A DNA stretch of 14,162 nucleotides from CAYXUW01 sp964468375 (GCA_964468375.1 CAYXUW010000062.1:1-14162); one strand, 5' to 3'. Shown: positions 1-6,679, counted from the stretch's first letter. Made by a program: numbers and translations. Notes: generated by a model not told the origin, from the letters alone.

Positions 1-564
1 TGCGGCCCATTTGCTGTCTTCGGGCTCGCCTGCACCGGGGAAGCCCGGCAGTCCTGAACCCTGGATATTCGGGTCCCAGCCAAAAAGGGTGATGTCATAG
101 TTATAATCGGCGCGCACAGGACCAAAGTCGAATGTAACCTCGATGTAGTCTTTTCCCATGCCGGAAGTGGTATGGCCAACATAGATTAAGTCTGAGTATA
201 CTTTGGCAAAATCATCCTCATAAGTAGCTCCATCATTATCAATGCGGTCACGCGAACCGGCCAAGTTACCGGAACCATTGGCGGCTGTTACACCATCGAT
301 AGTAACTATCGGCAGACCTGAGCCGTAGCCAAAGTCTCTGGTCTGCGCTCCAAGCGGGCCGTCATAGCCGCTCATTTCCCAGGCAATCCAATCGGCCTGA
401 GTATCGTTCGGCCCTGTATGGCCATAAGCATCGATATCGACTTTCAAAAAACATACGTTTGGCGGGGGTTCGTTCGGCGGCGGAGTGCCACGGTCAATTG
501 CAAATGCTGTCATCGGGGGAAGCAGCAGACCGATTAATACACAAATCATTAACAACTTTTTCAT
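1..564 (-). CDS. Exported protein of unknown function, N-terminal 188 residues (runs off window)
   Basis: The reading frame is open from an ATG at 562-564 to the window edge, so the C-terminus is missing. A GGAGGAG Shine-Dalgarno lies just upstream, which fixes the start. Residues 1-22 form a signal peptide: a KK pair, then a hydrophobic run (LLMICVLIGLLLP), ending near TAFA. A short Pro-rich linker follows (PPPNEPPPN), then a Gly/Asp/Tyr/Trp-rich segment with motifs such as DTQADWIAWEM and GKDYIEVTFDFG. This resembles the extracellular beta-sandwich (carbohydrate-binding or malectin-like) domains common in planctomycete secreted proteins, but I do not recognise a named family. No catalytic motif is visible in the part present. 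A C-terminal sorting signal such as PEP-CTERM cannot be assessed. The exported call is firm; the function is unknown. Confidence 0.75.
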   Translation of the reverse strand, partial: MKKLLMICVLIGLLLPPMTAFAIDRGTPPPNEPPPNVCFLKVDIDAYGHTGPNDTQADWIAWEMSGYDGPLGAQTRDFGYGSGLPIVTIDGVTAANGSGNLAGSRDRIDNDGATYEDDFAKVYSDLIYVGHTTSGMGKDYIEVTFDFGPVRADYNYDITLFGWDPNIQGSGLPGFPGAGEPEDSKWAA

Positions 565-630
565 TACTCACTCTCCTCCCATTTATGTTTATGTCTATGA
601 CGCAGCCGGTACGCAGAAATACTGCTGAAA

Positions 631-672
631 CTACAGAAATTCAGAGAATTGCATAACGGTTTCTCTCATCAT
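631..672 (-). other. Possible 13-residue leader ORF upstream of the exported protein
   Basis: On the minus strand an AAGGAG-type Shine-Dalgarno (complement of 678-683) stands 5 nt before two ATG codons at 667-672. These open a 13-codon frame (MMRETVMQFSEFL) that ends in TAG about 65 nt before the exported gene's start. The Shine-Dalgarno can pair with CTCCT immediately upstream (stem 678-682/686-690, loop of 3), so it could be masked. The frame is too short to support by coding statistics and may be chance. Confidence 0.25.
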
Positions 673-772
673 CCTCACTCCTTTTAGGAGCTATTGAAAA
701 GCGCCTTTTATTTTATCCGGTTTCCGAGCAAATAGTCAAGGAAAATTTGCCGCTAAATCCGTAAAAACGGCC

Positions 773-799
773 TTGATTCTGCGGCGGATATGATACAAT
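773..799 (+). promoter_or_regulatory. Candidate sigma70-type promoter of the isoaspartate methyltransferase gene
   Basis: TTGATT (773-778) and TACAAT (794-799) are separated by 15 bp, shorter than ideal, within an AT-rich stretch. The predicted start lies near 806, about 30 nt before the ATG at 838. Confidence 0.35.
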
Positions 800-837
800 A
801 TTAAAAAGCGACACATCAATCAATTAAAGGCCGTAAA

Positions 838-1716
838 ATGGATAAAAAGCACTCGACGTTGTTTAGCGGGCGGACATATTTGTTGCTGTCCGTGCCGGCA
901 GCGGTTCTTATTCTTTTAGCCATCTTTACTCCTCAAAACAAAGAAGCTGAGCCAAACCAAACGCCGGCCGATGCGAACCAGCAACCGGCACAGAAACAGA
1001 AAGAGCCAAATAATGTAAAGCCGCCGCGGCTGGAACATACGCACCCGGCCTTTAGTGAGCGCATCGAAGAGAGGGAGAAAATGGTTGTCCGGCAAATCGA
1101 GGCAAGGGACGTTAAGGACCCGAATGTTTTAATGGCGATGAAGACTGTGCCGCGGCACGCATTTGTCAGAGTCAGCGAGCAGCGGCTGGCCTATGCCGAC
1201 CATCCTTTACCTATAGGTTTCGACCAGGCGATAAGCCAGCCGTATATTGTGGCATTTATGACTCAGGCATTAGAGCTGAAACCCGATTCGAAGGTGCTGG
1301 AAATCGGCACGGGCTCGGGATATCAGGCAGCGGTCTGTGCGGAGATTGCCGCGGAGGTGTACACCATCGAGATTGTTGGGGGGCTTGCGCTGAGGAGCAG
1401 GAAACTGCTTGAGGAACTCGGCTATAAAAACGTTTTTGTCAAAGCGGCCGACGGATATTTCGGCTGGCCGGAGAAAGCGCCGTTCGACGCAATAATCGGC
1501 ACGGCTGCGGCCGGGCGCGTACCTCCGCCGTTGATTGAGCAGTTAGCCCTGGGCGGGAGAATGATTCTGCCTGTGGAGGGCAAATACGGATTGCAGTATC
1601 TGGTGCTGATAACCAAGGACAAGCAGGGTAATCTCAGCAGAAGAAGAGTCCTGCCCGTTCGATTTGTGCCGATGGTCGGCGAGGTGATGGAGCCGAAAGA
1701 GAAATCGTCGGAATAG
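838..1716 (+). CDS. pcm: Protein-L-isoaspartate O-methyltransferase with N-terminal membrane anchor
   Basis: This enzyme transfers a methyl group from S-adenosylmethionine to L-isoaspartyl residues, starting repair of aged proteins. The catalytic domain covers residues ~70-283. It contains the family's Q-A-I-S-Q-P-Y segment (130-136), the SAM-binding motif I VLEIGTGSGYQAA (153-165), the acidic end of the next strand (YTIEIV), and the terminal VRFVPMVGEV signature. The protein has 292 residues against roughly 210 in E. coli Pcm. The extra ~70 residues are an N-terminal hydrophobic segment (13-30, one TM helix or uncleaved signal) and a Pro/Asn/Gln/Lys-rich linker (31-66). The catalytic domain is therefore probably on the outer face of the membrane, which is unusual because SAM is cytoplasmic. 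AAAGG at 826-830 supports the ATG at 838. The gene converges on the Mth938-like gene with 5 bp between stops. Confidence 0.95.
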   Translation: MDKKHSTLFSGRTYLLLSVPAAVLILLAIFTPQNKEAEPNQTPADANQQPAQKQKEPNNVKPPRLEHTHPAFSERIEEREKMVVRQIEARDVKDPNVLMAMKTVPRHAFVRVSEQRLAYADHPLPIGFDQAISQPYIVAFMTQALELKPDSKVLEIGTGSGYQAAVCAEIAAEVYTIEIVGGLALRSRKLLEELGYKNVFVKAADGYFGWPEKAPFDAIIGTAAAGRVPPPLIEQLALGGRMILPVEGKYGLQYLVLITKDKQGNLSRRRVLPVRFVPMVGEVMEPKEKSSE

Positions 1717-1721
1717 TTTCA

Positions 1722-2066
1722 TCAGCAGGTAAGGTGCAGGGCGGCGGCGACATCTTCGCCGGCCTGCGACATCTCGTTAAACTTTTGGACAGCTTTGTTG
1801 GTATCGAGCGCTTCCAGCTTGATATTATGTTCCTGCAGGAGCCGGCGGGTCTGGTCGGCTATTTTCATACCCCCTGATGCACCGCAGCCAACGACCAAAA
1901 CAGATGGTTTGGCTGCGATTATAGTTTCTATGTCTTCGGGGGATAACAGATGTCCCTGCTTTCGCCACCAGCTGGAATCGACGGAGCCGCCGAGGATTAT
2001 GCAGTCGCTGGTGTAGCTTGTGCCGTCGATGACTATTCGGCCGAATTGGTATGAATCAATGTGCAT
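1722..2066 (-). CDS. Mth938-like domain protein (DUF498 family)
   Basis: A 114-residue single-domain protein. The pattern is that of the Mth938/DUF498 family: an early strand with F-G-x-I-V-I-D-G (8-15), the S-W-W-R-K-Q-G-H segment (32-39), L-S-P-E-D (41-45), then a Rossmann-like strand-turn VLVVGCGASG (57-66) and the helix containing TNKAVQKFNEM (89-99). The length is normal for the family. Bacterial and archaeal members have no settled biochemical role; a related domain occurs in mitochondrial complex I assembly factor NDUFAF3. The gene lies between pcm (convergent) and tRNA-Ser (same strand, upstream by 33 bp) with only a weak GGGA ribosome site. Recognition is from memory of the family pattern. 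Confidence 0.8.
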   Translation of the reverse strand: MHIDSYQFGRIVIDGTSYTSDCIILGGSVDSSWWRKQGHLLSPEDIETIIAAKPSVLVVGCGASGGMKIADQTRRLLQEHNIKLEALDTNKAVQKFNEMSQAGEDVAAALHLTC

Positions 2067-2099
2067 CTTTATTTATCCCGCCCAGAGATAATACTATAA

Positions 2100-2184
2100 C
2101 GGAGCAGGAGGGATTCGAACCCCCGTTACCTTTCGGTAAAACGGTTTTCAAGACCGTCGCGATCAACCACTCTGCCACTGCTCC
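2100..2184 (-). tRNA. tRNA-Ser (anticodon UGA)
   Basis: The minus strand folds as an 85-nt type II tRNA. The 7-bp acceptor GGAGCAG/CTGCTCC has a G discriminator at 2100. The anticodon stem is ACGGT/ACCGT with loop CTTGAAA (anticodon TGA, complement of 2148-2150). A long variable arm is present (TTACC-GAAA-GGTAA), as is a T arm with loop TTCGAAT. The long variable arm is diagnostic of serine (or Leu/Tyr). CCA is not encoded. Confidence 0.95.
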
Positions 2185-2196
2185 GAGAGATTAATT

Positions 2197-2227
2197 ATTG
2201 TAAACCAAAGGCCTTTTTGCAAGTCAA
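2197..2227 (-). promoter_or_regulatory. Candidate promoter of tRNA-Ser
   Basis: Read on the minus strand, TTGACT (complement of 2222-2227) and TACAAT (complement of 2197-2202) are 19 bp apart, about 12 bp before the mature tRNA 5' end. The spacer is long, so the call is tentative. Confidence 0.35.
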
Positions 2228-2336
2228 TTAGGATAAAGCTGCGCTAAGCTCGGCTTTTTAAATGATTAGTGCGATGCGGTATTATGGCCGGTGCAGAAAT
2301 AAAAACCGGGGCAGGATAAAAAGTTGGGGGTTTGCG

Positions 2337-2528
2337 TTAGTAACTGTTGGTATTATAGCTTGCGGTTCGCTGGGCCTTTCGCACACGCCGGCGGTTCTTC
2401 TCAGAGGGCTTCTCATAGTAGGCATTACGCTTCATATCCCTGATTAAACCCTCTTTTTCGCACAATTTCTTAAATCGTCTCATCATCTGCTGGACCGATT
2501 CGCCTGTACGTGATTTGACTTTCAGCAT
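2337..2528 (-). CDS. rpsU: 30S ribosomal protein bS21
   Basis: A 63-residue basic protein matching bS21 from end to end: an early V-x-x-x-x-E-S-V segment, then the family core M-M-R-R-F-K-K-L-C-E-K-E-G-L (15-28) and the Y-Y-E-K-P-S-E-K (37-44) motif, followed by a K/R-rich C-terminal tail. bS21 sits at the 30S platform near the anti-Shine-Dalgarno of 16S rRNA and helps initiation. The length is close to that of short bS21 forms outside Enterobacteria (E. coli has 71). A GAAAGGG ribosome site (complement of 2539-2545) is 10 nt before the ATG. It is transcribed divergently from hflX. Confidence 0.95.
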   Translation of the reverse strand: MLKVKSRTGESVQQMMRRFKKLCEKEGLIRDMKRNAYYEKPSEKNRRRVRKAQRTASYNTNSY

Positions 2529-2820
2529 ATAAAAAGGACCCTTTCAATCCCGCATAAATTACCAATATCGACACTGTTTACTAATTCACTATATAATTCG
2601 TCAGGAAACAGCGAAAGCTGTTAGTCTAACTTGGATTTTACGGCTTATCAAGCCAAAAAATCTTCATCGGCTGTTTTTTTGCAAAAACCGACTTTTGGGC
2701 TTCAAAAGTAGGTTTTGGGGTCTAAAAACCCACAAACCGCTCGATGTTCCGATTTCATTGAGTAAAACGGATAAATATGGTAAAATAAGGGTTGAAGAAG
2801 TGATTTTGGAGCGTTTTTAA
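2529..2820. other. Hairpin-rich divergent spacer between rpsU and hflX
   Basis: There is no credible ORF. Visible inverted repeats are AACAGC-GAAA-GCTGTT (near 2607-2622), GGCTT-ATC-AAGCC (2642-2654), and a long one at 2684-2716 whose 6-bp and 7-bp arms (AAAACC, ACTTTTG) are separated by one mismatch and close on a 5-nt loop. GGGT-CTAAAA-ACCC follows at once. The stems lie upstream of the hflX promoter, so on the plus strand they would not be in the hflX message. On the minus strand they could lie upstream of, or in, the rpsU leader. Confidence 0.5.
2758..2786 (+). promoter_or_regulatory. Candidate sigma70-type promoter of hflX
   Basis: TTGAGT (2758-2763) and TAAAAT (2781-2786) have the ideal 17-bp spacer. 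The expected transcript would start near 2793, giving a leader of about 28 nt that includes the GGAG ribosome site. Confidence 0.5.
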
Positions 2821-4152
2821 TTGGGAAAACTGCGAGAGACGCTAAAAGTCAGGAAGGAACGGGCCATTTTAGTCGGCGCCGTTCCTAAGGATGCCGCGGG
2901 GTTGCGCGCTCGCGGCGACGGGGACGATTTGGCTGAGCTTACGGCTCTGGCCCAAAGTGCCGGGGCGGTTGTGGTTGATAAATTCCAGCAGAAAATCCAG
3001 ACAATAAACCCGGCCACATATATAGGCAAAGGCAAAGCCGGCCAGCTCGGCCGGCGGGTCAAGCGGTTCAAGGCCGACGTTGTCATATTCGACAACGACC
3101 TGTCGCCGCGCCAAATCCACGAGCTTGAAGAGATTGCAGCAGCCAAAGTGCTCGACCGCAGCGAGCTGATTCTGGACATATTCGCCACAAGAGCGAAGAC
3201 GAAACAGGCCAAGCTGCAGGTCGAACTGGCCCAGCTCGAATATACGTATCCGCGATTGACCAGGATGTGGCTGCACCTGGACAGCGTGGCCGGCGCGGGC
3301 GGAGCAACCACGGCAGGCGCCGTCGGCGGCATAGGCACCAGAGGGCCGGGCGAGCAACAGCTGGAAATCGACCGCCGATTGGTCAGCAAGCGAATCACGG
3401 AATTAAAACGCGAGCTCACGAATATAGACAAGCGGAAGGTTCGCGAAATTGACGGACGAAAAGGTCTGTTTAAAATCTGTCTTGTCGGATATACCAATGC
3501 GGGCAAAAGCACGCTGTTAAACGCGCTTACCAATGCGAATGCAGTCGTCGAGGACCGGTTATTCGCAACGCTGGATACCCGAACGAGAAAATGGACGCCC
3601 ACCGGCGGGGTCGAGATGCTTTTGAGCGACACGGTCGGCTTCATAAAAAATCTGCCCCACCAGTTGGTCGCCTCATTCAGAGCGACGCTCGAAGAGGCCA
3701 TCAACGCGGATTTGCTCCTGCATATAGTAGATGTGTCCAATCCGGATACGCTGAAACAGATTGAATCCGTTAATAATGTTCTGGCGGAGATTGACTGCGG
3801 CGATGCGCCGACTCTGAAGGTATTTAACAAGGTTGACAGTATCAGAAAAATCGGCGAGCTCGAGATGCTGCAGACGCTGTTTCCCGATGCGGTGTGCATA
3901 TCAGCCAAAACAGGGCTGGGGCTGGAGGAACTGGGCGAGGCGGTATTGGAAAAATACAAAGGCGGCGAACTCCTGCTGCGCCTGAGCTGCAGCCAGTCGA
4001 ACGGCAAAATCCAGAGCTTTCTGCGGGCATACGGGCAGGTATTAAAAGAGCAGTATCTCGACGGCTCCGTTCTTATCGACGCCAGGCTCGGCCGAAACCA
4101 ACTGGCCGGGCTGAAGAAACTGCAGCCGAACAAACTGGAAATCGTCTCCTGA
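2821..4152 (+). CDS. hflX: Ribosome-associated GTPase HflX
   Basis: HflX binds 50S or stalled 70S ribosomes and splits them under stress. Here 443 residues (E. coli 426). The N-terminal HflX domain (~15-130) contains the T-Y-I-G-K-G-K segment (66-72). The glycine-rich linker GAGGATTAG is followed by the hallmark GTRGPGEQQLEIDRR (172-186). The G domain has G1 GYTNAGKST (223-231), G3 DTVG (270-273), G4 NKVD (336-339) and G5 SAK (361-363). The best start is TTG at 2821, because GGAG at 2808-2811 stands 9 nt upstream and the protein start then fits the family; no ATG fits. The promoter is at 2758-2786. The 1.3-kb antisense frame across the gene is a codon-bias shadow. Confidence 0.97.
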   Translation: MGKLRETLKVRKERAILVGAVPKDAAGLRARGDGDDLAELTALAQSAGAVVVDKFQQKIQTINPATYIGKGKAGQLGRRVKRFKADVVIFDNDLSPRQIHELEEIAAAKVLDRSELILDIFATRAKTKQAKLQVELAQLEYTYPRLTRMWLHLDSVAGAGGATTAGAVGGIGTRGPGEQQLEIDRRLVSKRITELKRELTNIDKRKVREIDGRKGLFKICLVGYTNAGKSTLLNALTNANAVVEDRLFATLDTRTRKWTPTGGVEMLLSDTVGFIKNLPHQLVASFRATLEEAINADLLLHIVDVSNPDTLKQIESVNNVLAEIDCGDAPTLKVFNKVDSIRKIGELEMLQTLFPDAVCISAKTGLGLEELGEAVLEKYKGGELLLRLSCSQSNGKIQSFLRAYGQVLKEQYLDGSVLIDARLGRNQLAGLKKLQPNKLEIVS

Positions 4153-4226
4153 TAAATTGGCTTCCTACGCCCTCGCTGAACAAGCAATCCCCTTAATGTA
4201 ACAGAGATGTCTATTGAGTATTTATT

Positions 4227-4271
4227 TTGACATATCTGCTAATCTTAGGTATGGTAATACTTACGTATAAT
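4227..4271 (+). promoter_or_regulatory. Promoter of the ParA/RelA-SpoT operon
   Basis: A perfect TTGACA (4227-4232) is followed after exactly 17 bp by TATGGT (4250-4255). A second, perfect TATAAT (4266-4271) lies 10 bp further but lacks a good -35. Either gives an AT-rich leader of roughly 70-85 nt before the ATG at 4348. No operator palindrome stands out. Confidence 0.55.
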
Positions 4272-4347
4272 TTGTTTGTTTTTCAATTTTTATAGAATTG
4301 TTGTTTTTTGGGAATTTACGGCTTTTTAGAGGGAAGGGATTTATAAA

Positions 4348-4932
4348 ATGAGTAAGAATAAAACAAATAAAGAATTGCAAGTATTACAGGATATGCTTTC
4401 ATCTCTTTCAGAATTTGATAAGAAAACCCAGATAAGAATGATTCAGAGCATCTTAGCCTTTCTAGGCATTAGCTCCAATGAATTAGGTAGGAGTCTCCGA
4501 CTCTCTTCCATAACAGCAAAACCTGAAGAGCTTCCGTCTTCCACCTCGCCTTTCTCAGATCGCGAAGAAATGTCTCCGAAGGAGTTCATTTTTTACAAAA
4601 AGCCATATACCGATGTTGAACGTATCGCTTGCCTTGCTTATTACCTAACTCATTATCGCAATACTAGACACTTTAAAACTGTCGATATAAGTAAACTCAA
4701 CACAGAAGCTGCTCAAATTAAATTTTCCAATACGGCTTACGCTGTTCAAAATGCTGCAATAAAAGGCTTCATTGTGCCTTCTACAAAAGGTAACAAACAG
4801 TTAAGCGTAGTTGGTGAACAGTTTGTACAGGCACTTCCAGACCGAGACTCAGCCAAAGAAGTTGTAAGAACCCTTCTGAAGAGAGCGCGAAAAACGAGAC
4901 GTTCAAAAAGCAAGACCAAGAAAAAGGAATAA
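4348..4932 (+). CDS. Unrecognised winged-helix-like protein, first gene of the ParA/RelA-SpoT operon
   Basis: 194 residues; I cannot name a family. Residues 1-55 are predicted helical (two amphipathic stretches, 8-22 and 26-40). A Ser/Pro-rich linker (56-76) precedes a compact domain (78-165). In it the helix DVERIACLAYYLTHYRN (89-105), the segment FKTVDISKLN (109-118), a helix with SNTAYAVQNAAIKG (127-140), the strand FIVPS, and GNKQLSVVGEQFV (148-160) have the order helix-helix-recognition helix-wing seen in winged helix-turn-helix folds. The last 20 residues are almost all K/R/S/T, consistent with nucleic-acid or ribosome binding. GAGGGAAGGGA just before the ATG is a strong ribosome site. 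The stop is 5 bp before the ParA start. The gene is AT-rich compared with hflX. It could be a DNA-binding regulator or an adaptor for the ATPase; both are guesses. Confidence 0.8.
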   Translation: MSKNKTNKELQVLQDMLSSLSEFDKKTQIRMIQSILAFLGISSNELGRSLRLSSITAKPEELPSSTSPFSDREEMSPKEFIFYKKPYTDVERIACLAYYLTHYRNTRHFKTVDISKLNTEAAQIKFSNTAYAVQNAAIKGFIVPSTKGNKQLSVVGEQFVQALPDRDSAKEVVRTLLKRARKTRRSKSKTKKKE

Positions 4933-4937
4933 CTGGA

Positions 4938-5927
4938 ATGGCCAATAGAGGATTGCGGATAGCGATTTTTAACCACAAGGGAGGTGTCGGAAAAACAACT
5001 TTAACCGTAAATATCGCCGCAGCCCTTGCGGAAAGAGGAAAAAATATACTTCTTGTCGACTCGGATCCTCAATGCAACCTTACTTCCTATCTTATAGAGG
5101 ATTCTGTAGTTGATGGCTTACTTGACAACTCAAATACAACCCAGGGCCAAACTGTTTGGTCGGCTTTAAGGCCTGTTTCTGAAGGCACAGGACCTCCCAA
5201 GGAAATAAAACCCATAGAAACTCCTCCGCCTACTATGTATCTTCTTCCGGGAGATATAAGACTTTCTGACTTCGAAGCAAGATTACATGTTTATTGGGGA
5301 GAATGTTTTCAGCGACAAATCCGAGGTCTTAACGTAACGTCCTCTCTGAGTAACTTGGTTTCACTCTATGTGAACAATATGAAAATCGATTATGTTTTTT
5401 ATGATACTGGACCCAATATAGGTCCTTTGAATCGAATCATTTTATTGGACTGCGATTACTTCATTGTCCCGGGGGCTTGCGACCTTTTCTCTGTAAGGGC
5501 ATTAAAAACTCTCGGCCACACATTGTCCAACTGGATAGAAGATTGGCGAATAGTTAAATCTCTCGCTCCCGATGATATTGCTTTGCTGCAAGGTTTTCCT
5601 AGGTTTCTTGGGTACATTCCTCAGAATTTCAACGTTTACGGCCAAGCAATGGCCAAAAATCACGCTAGTTATCTTGCGAAATTTGAGAGACAGCTTTACA
5701 AAGACGTAGTAGCAGAACTGAGAAAAATCAACAAGACTTTAGTTCCTTCTCTGGGTTCAGAGATTCGCAAGCTAGGCCTCGTAAAAGACTTTGCTACACT
5801 TGTAGCCCGCTCACAAGAGCAAGGTGTTCCGCTATGGCGCGTTAAAAGAACCCCTGCTTATAGAAAACAGAGTGCCCACAGAACTTTCGAAAAAATAGCA
5901 GATTCTATTATAAAGTATACCGTTTGA
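4938..5927 (+). CDS. ParA/MinD-type P-loop ATPase without a ParB partner
   Basis: 329 residues. The deviant Walker A of the ParA/MinD/SIMIBI class is clear: FNHKGGVGKTT (11-21), including the signature Lys14. It is followed by LLVDSDPQCNLT (38-49), the family's LLPGDIRLSDFEARL segment (102-116), the Walker B strand YVFYDTGPNIG (152-162) and DYFIVPGACDLFSVRAL (173-189). Such ATPases dimerise on ATP and bind DNA or membranes non-specifically. The C-terminal ~120 residues are mixed helical and basic (RVKRTPAYRKQSAHR). No HTH precedes the ATPase domain, and no ParB or parS-like array lies nearby, so plasmid or chromosome partition is unlikely from context. AAGGA sits ahead of the ATG at 4938. The 3' end overlaps the RelA/SpoT gene by 4 nt (TTGA), indicating coupled translation. 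Confidence 0.93.
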   Translation: MANRGLRIAIFNHKGGVGKTTLTVNIAAALAERGKNILLVDSDPQCNLTSYLIEDSVVDGLLDNSNTTQGQTVWSALRPVSEGTGPPKEIKPIETPPPTMYLLPGDIRLSDFEARLHVYWGECFQRQIRGLNVTSSLSNLVSLYVNNMKIDYVFYDTGPNIGPLNRIILLDCDYFIVPGACDLFSVRALKTLGHTLSNWIEDWRIVKSLAPDDIALLQGFPRFLGYIPQNFNVYGQAMAKNHASYLAKFERQLYKDVVAELRKINKTLVPSLGSEIRKLGLVKDFATLVARSQEQGVPLWRVKRTPAYRKQSAHRTFEKIADSIIKYTV

Positions 5928-6679
5928 GTTTAGCAATAGTGACAACTTCAACCAGACAATATAGTGAAAAAGTAGTTAAACAAATCGACAATGCCGTAAG
6001 ATATTACCGGGAAAGATCTTATATTTTTAGCCAATTAGCTTTGGGTCTACATGACAGTCTTTTAGCCGAACCTGAATTAAAAAAATTAATACACTCGGCC
6101 AAACAAAGGCCAAAAGATCCTGAGCACCTTCGCGACAAACTATACCGCTATGCATGGAAAGCAAAAGAGGAAAAGAAAAATTTCGACATAACAACACAGA
6201 ATCTTTTTACTAAAATAGACGATCTTGCCGGTGTGCGTTTAATTCATTTACATACTAAGCAAATGGTTATTATACATCCTCTCCTTCTCAAGTTTTTTAA
6301 TGAGCACAAATATACTATTGAAGGAAAACCAACAGCTTTCACATGGGACAACGAATACGCCAATTTCTTCAGGTCGATCAAAATTCGCATAGAAAAAAGA
6401 GACTCTATGTACACTAGTGTCCATTACATTTTGAAGCCTAGTCGCAAAACAAAAATGCGGTGTGAGCTTCAAGTAAGGACTCTGGCAGAAGAAATATGGG
6501 GCGAAGTTGACCATACTATAAACTATCCATATAAAGTGGATAGTGTAGCTTGCACAGAACAGCTTAATGTCCTTGCAAGAGTAGCCTCTGGTTGCACAAG
6601 ACTTGTCGATTCTATATTCGCTTCACATAAGGATTATCTAGACCAGCAGAAAGAAAAATCCTCCCCTTGCAAATGTTGA
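5924..6679 (+). CDS. Single-domain RelA/SpoT-like (p)ppGpp synthetase-type nucleotidyltransferase
   Basis: 251 residues with only the synthetase fold: no HD hydrolase, TGS or ACT domain, the layout of small alarmone synthetases and of toxSAS toxins. Recognisable elements in order: a basic ATP-binding stretch R62-x-K64...K72-L (RPKDPEHLRDKL); D100-L-A-G-V-R105, containing the metal-binding Asp; MYTSVHY (162-168), replacing the usual GYxSLH; ELQVRT (181-186) with the catalytic Glu181; and E194-x-x-H197...YPYK (201-204). The two acidic catalytic positions are therefore retained and the enzyme may be active. The product (ppGpp, ppApp, or pyrophosphorylated tRNA 3' ends as in some toxSAS) cannot be told. 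The start is TTG at 5924 overlapping the ParA stop; GTG at 5939 is in frame and is an alternative. Neither has a good Shine-Dalgarno, which fits translational coupling. Confidence 0.88.
   Translation: MSLAIVTTSTRQYSEKVVKQIDNAVRYYRERSYIFSQLALGLHDSLLAEPELKKLIHSAKQRPKDPEHLRDKLYRYAWKAKEEKKNFDITTQNLFTKIDDLAGVRLIHLHTKQMVIIHPLLLKFFNEHKYTIEGKPTAFTWDNEYANFFRSIKIRIEKRDSMYTSVHYILKPSRKTKMRCELQVRTLAEEIWGEVDHTINYPYKVDSVACTEQLNVLARVASGCTRLVDSIFASHKDYLDQQKEKSSPCKC

Noticed and set aside
2262..2447. 61-residue plus-strand frame over rpsU
   Set aside because: It is antisense to rpsU, which matches bS21 throughout.
2817..4187. 456-residue open frame antisense to hflX
   Set aside because: hflX is unmistakable on the other strand; the antisense frame is Ser/Arg/Pro-rich, has no domain pattern and is a by-product of hflX codon bias.
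2100..4347. tRNA-Ser as the integration site of the accessory island
   Set aside because: The tRNA is over 2 kb away with rpsU and hflX between, and I saw no duplicate of its 3' end at the far side.
4938..5927. Plasmid or chromosome partition locus
   Set aside because: No ParB-like gene and no repeated 16-bp parS-like palindromes were seen; the adjacent coupled gene is a RelA/SpoT enzyme.
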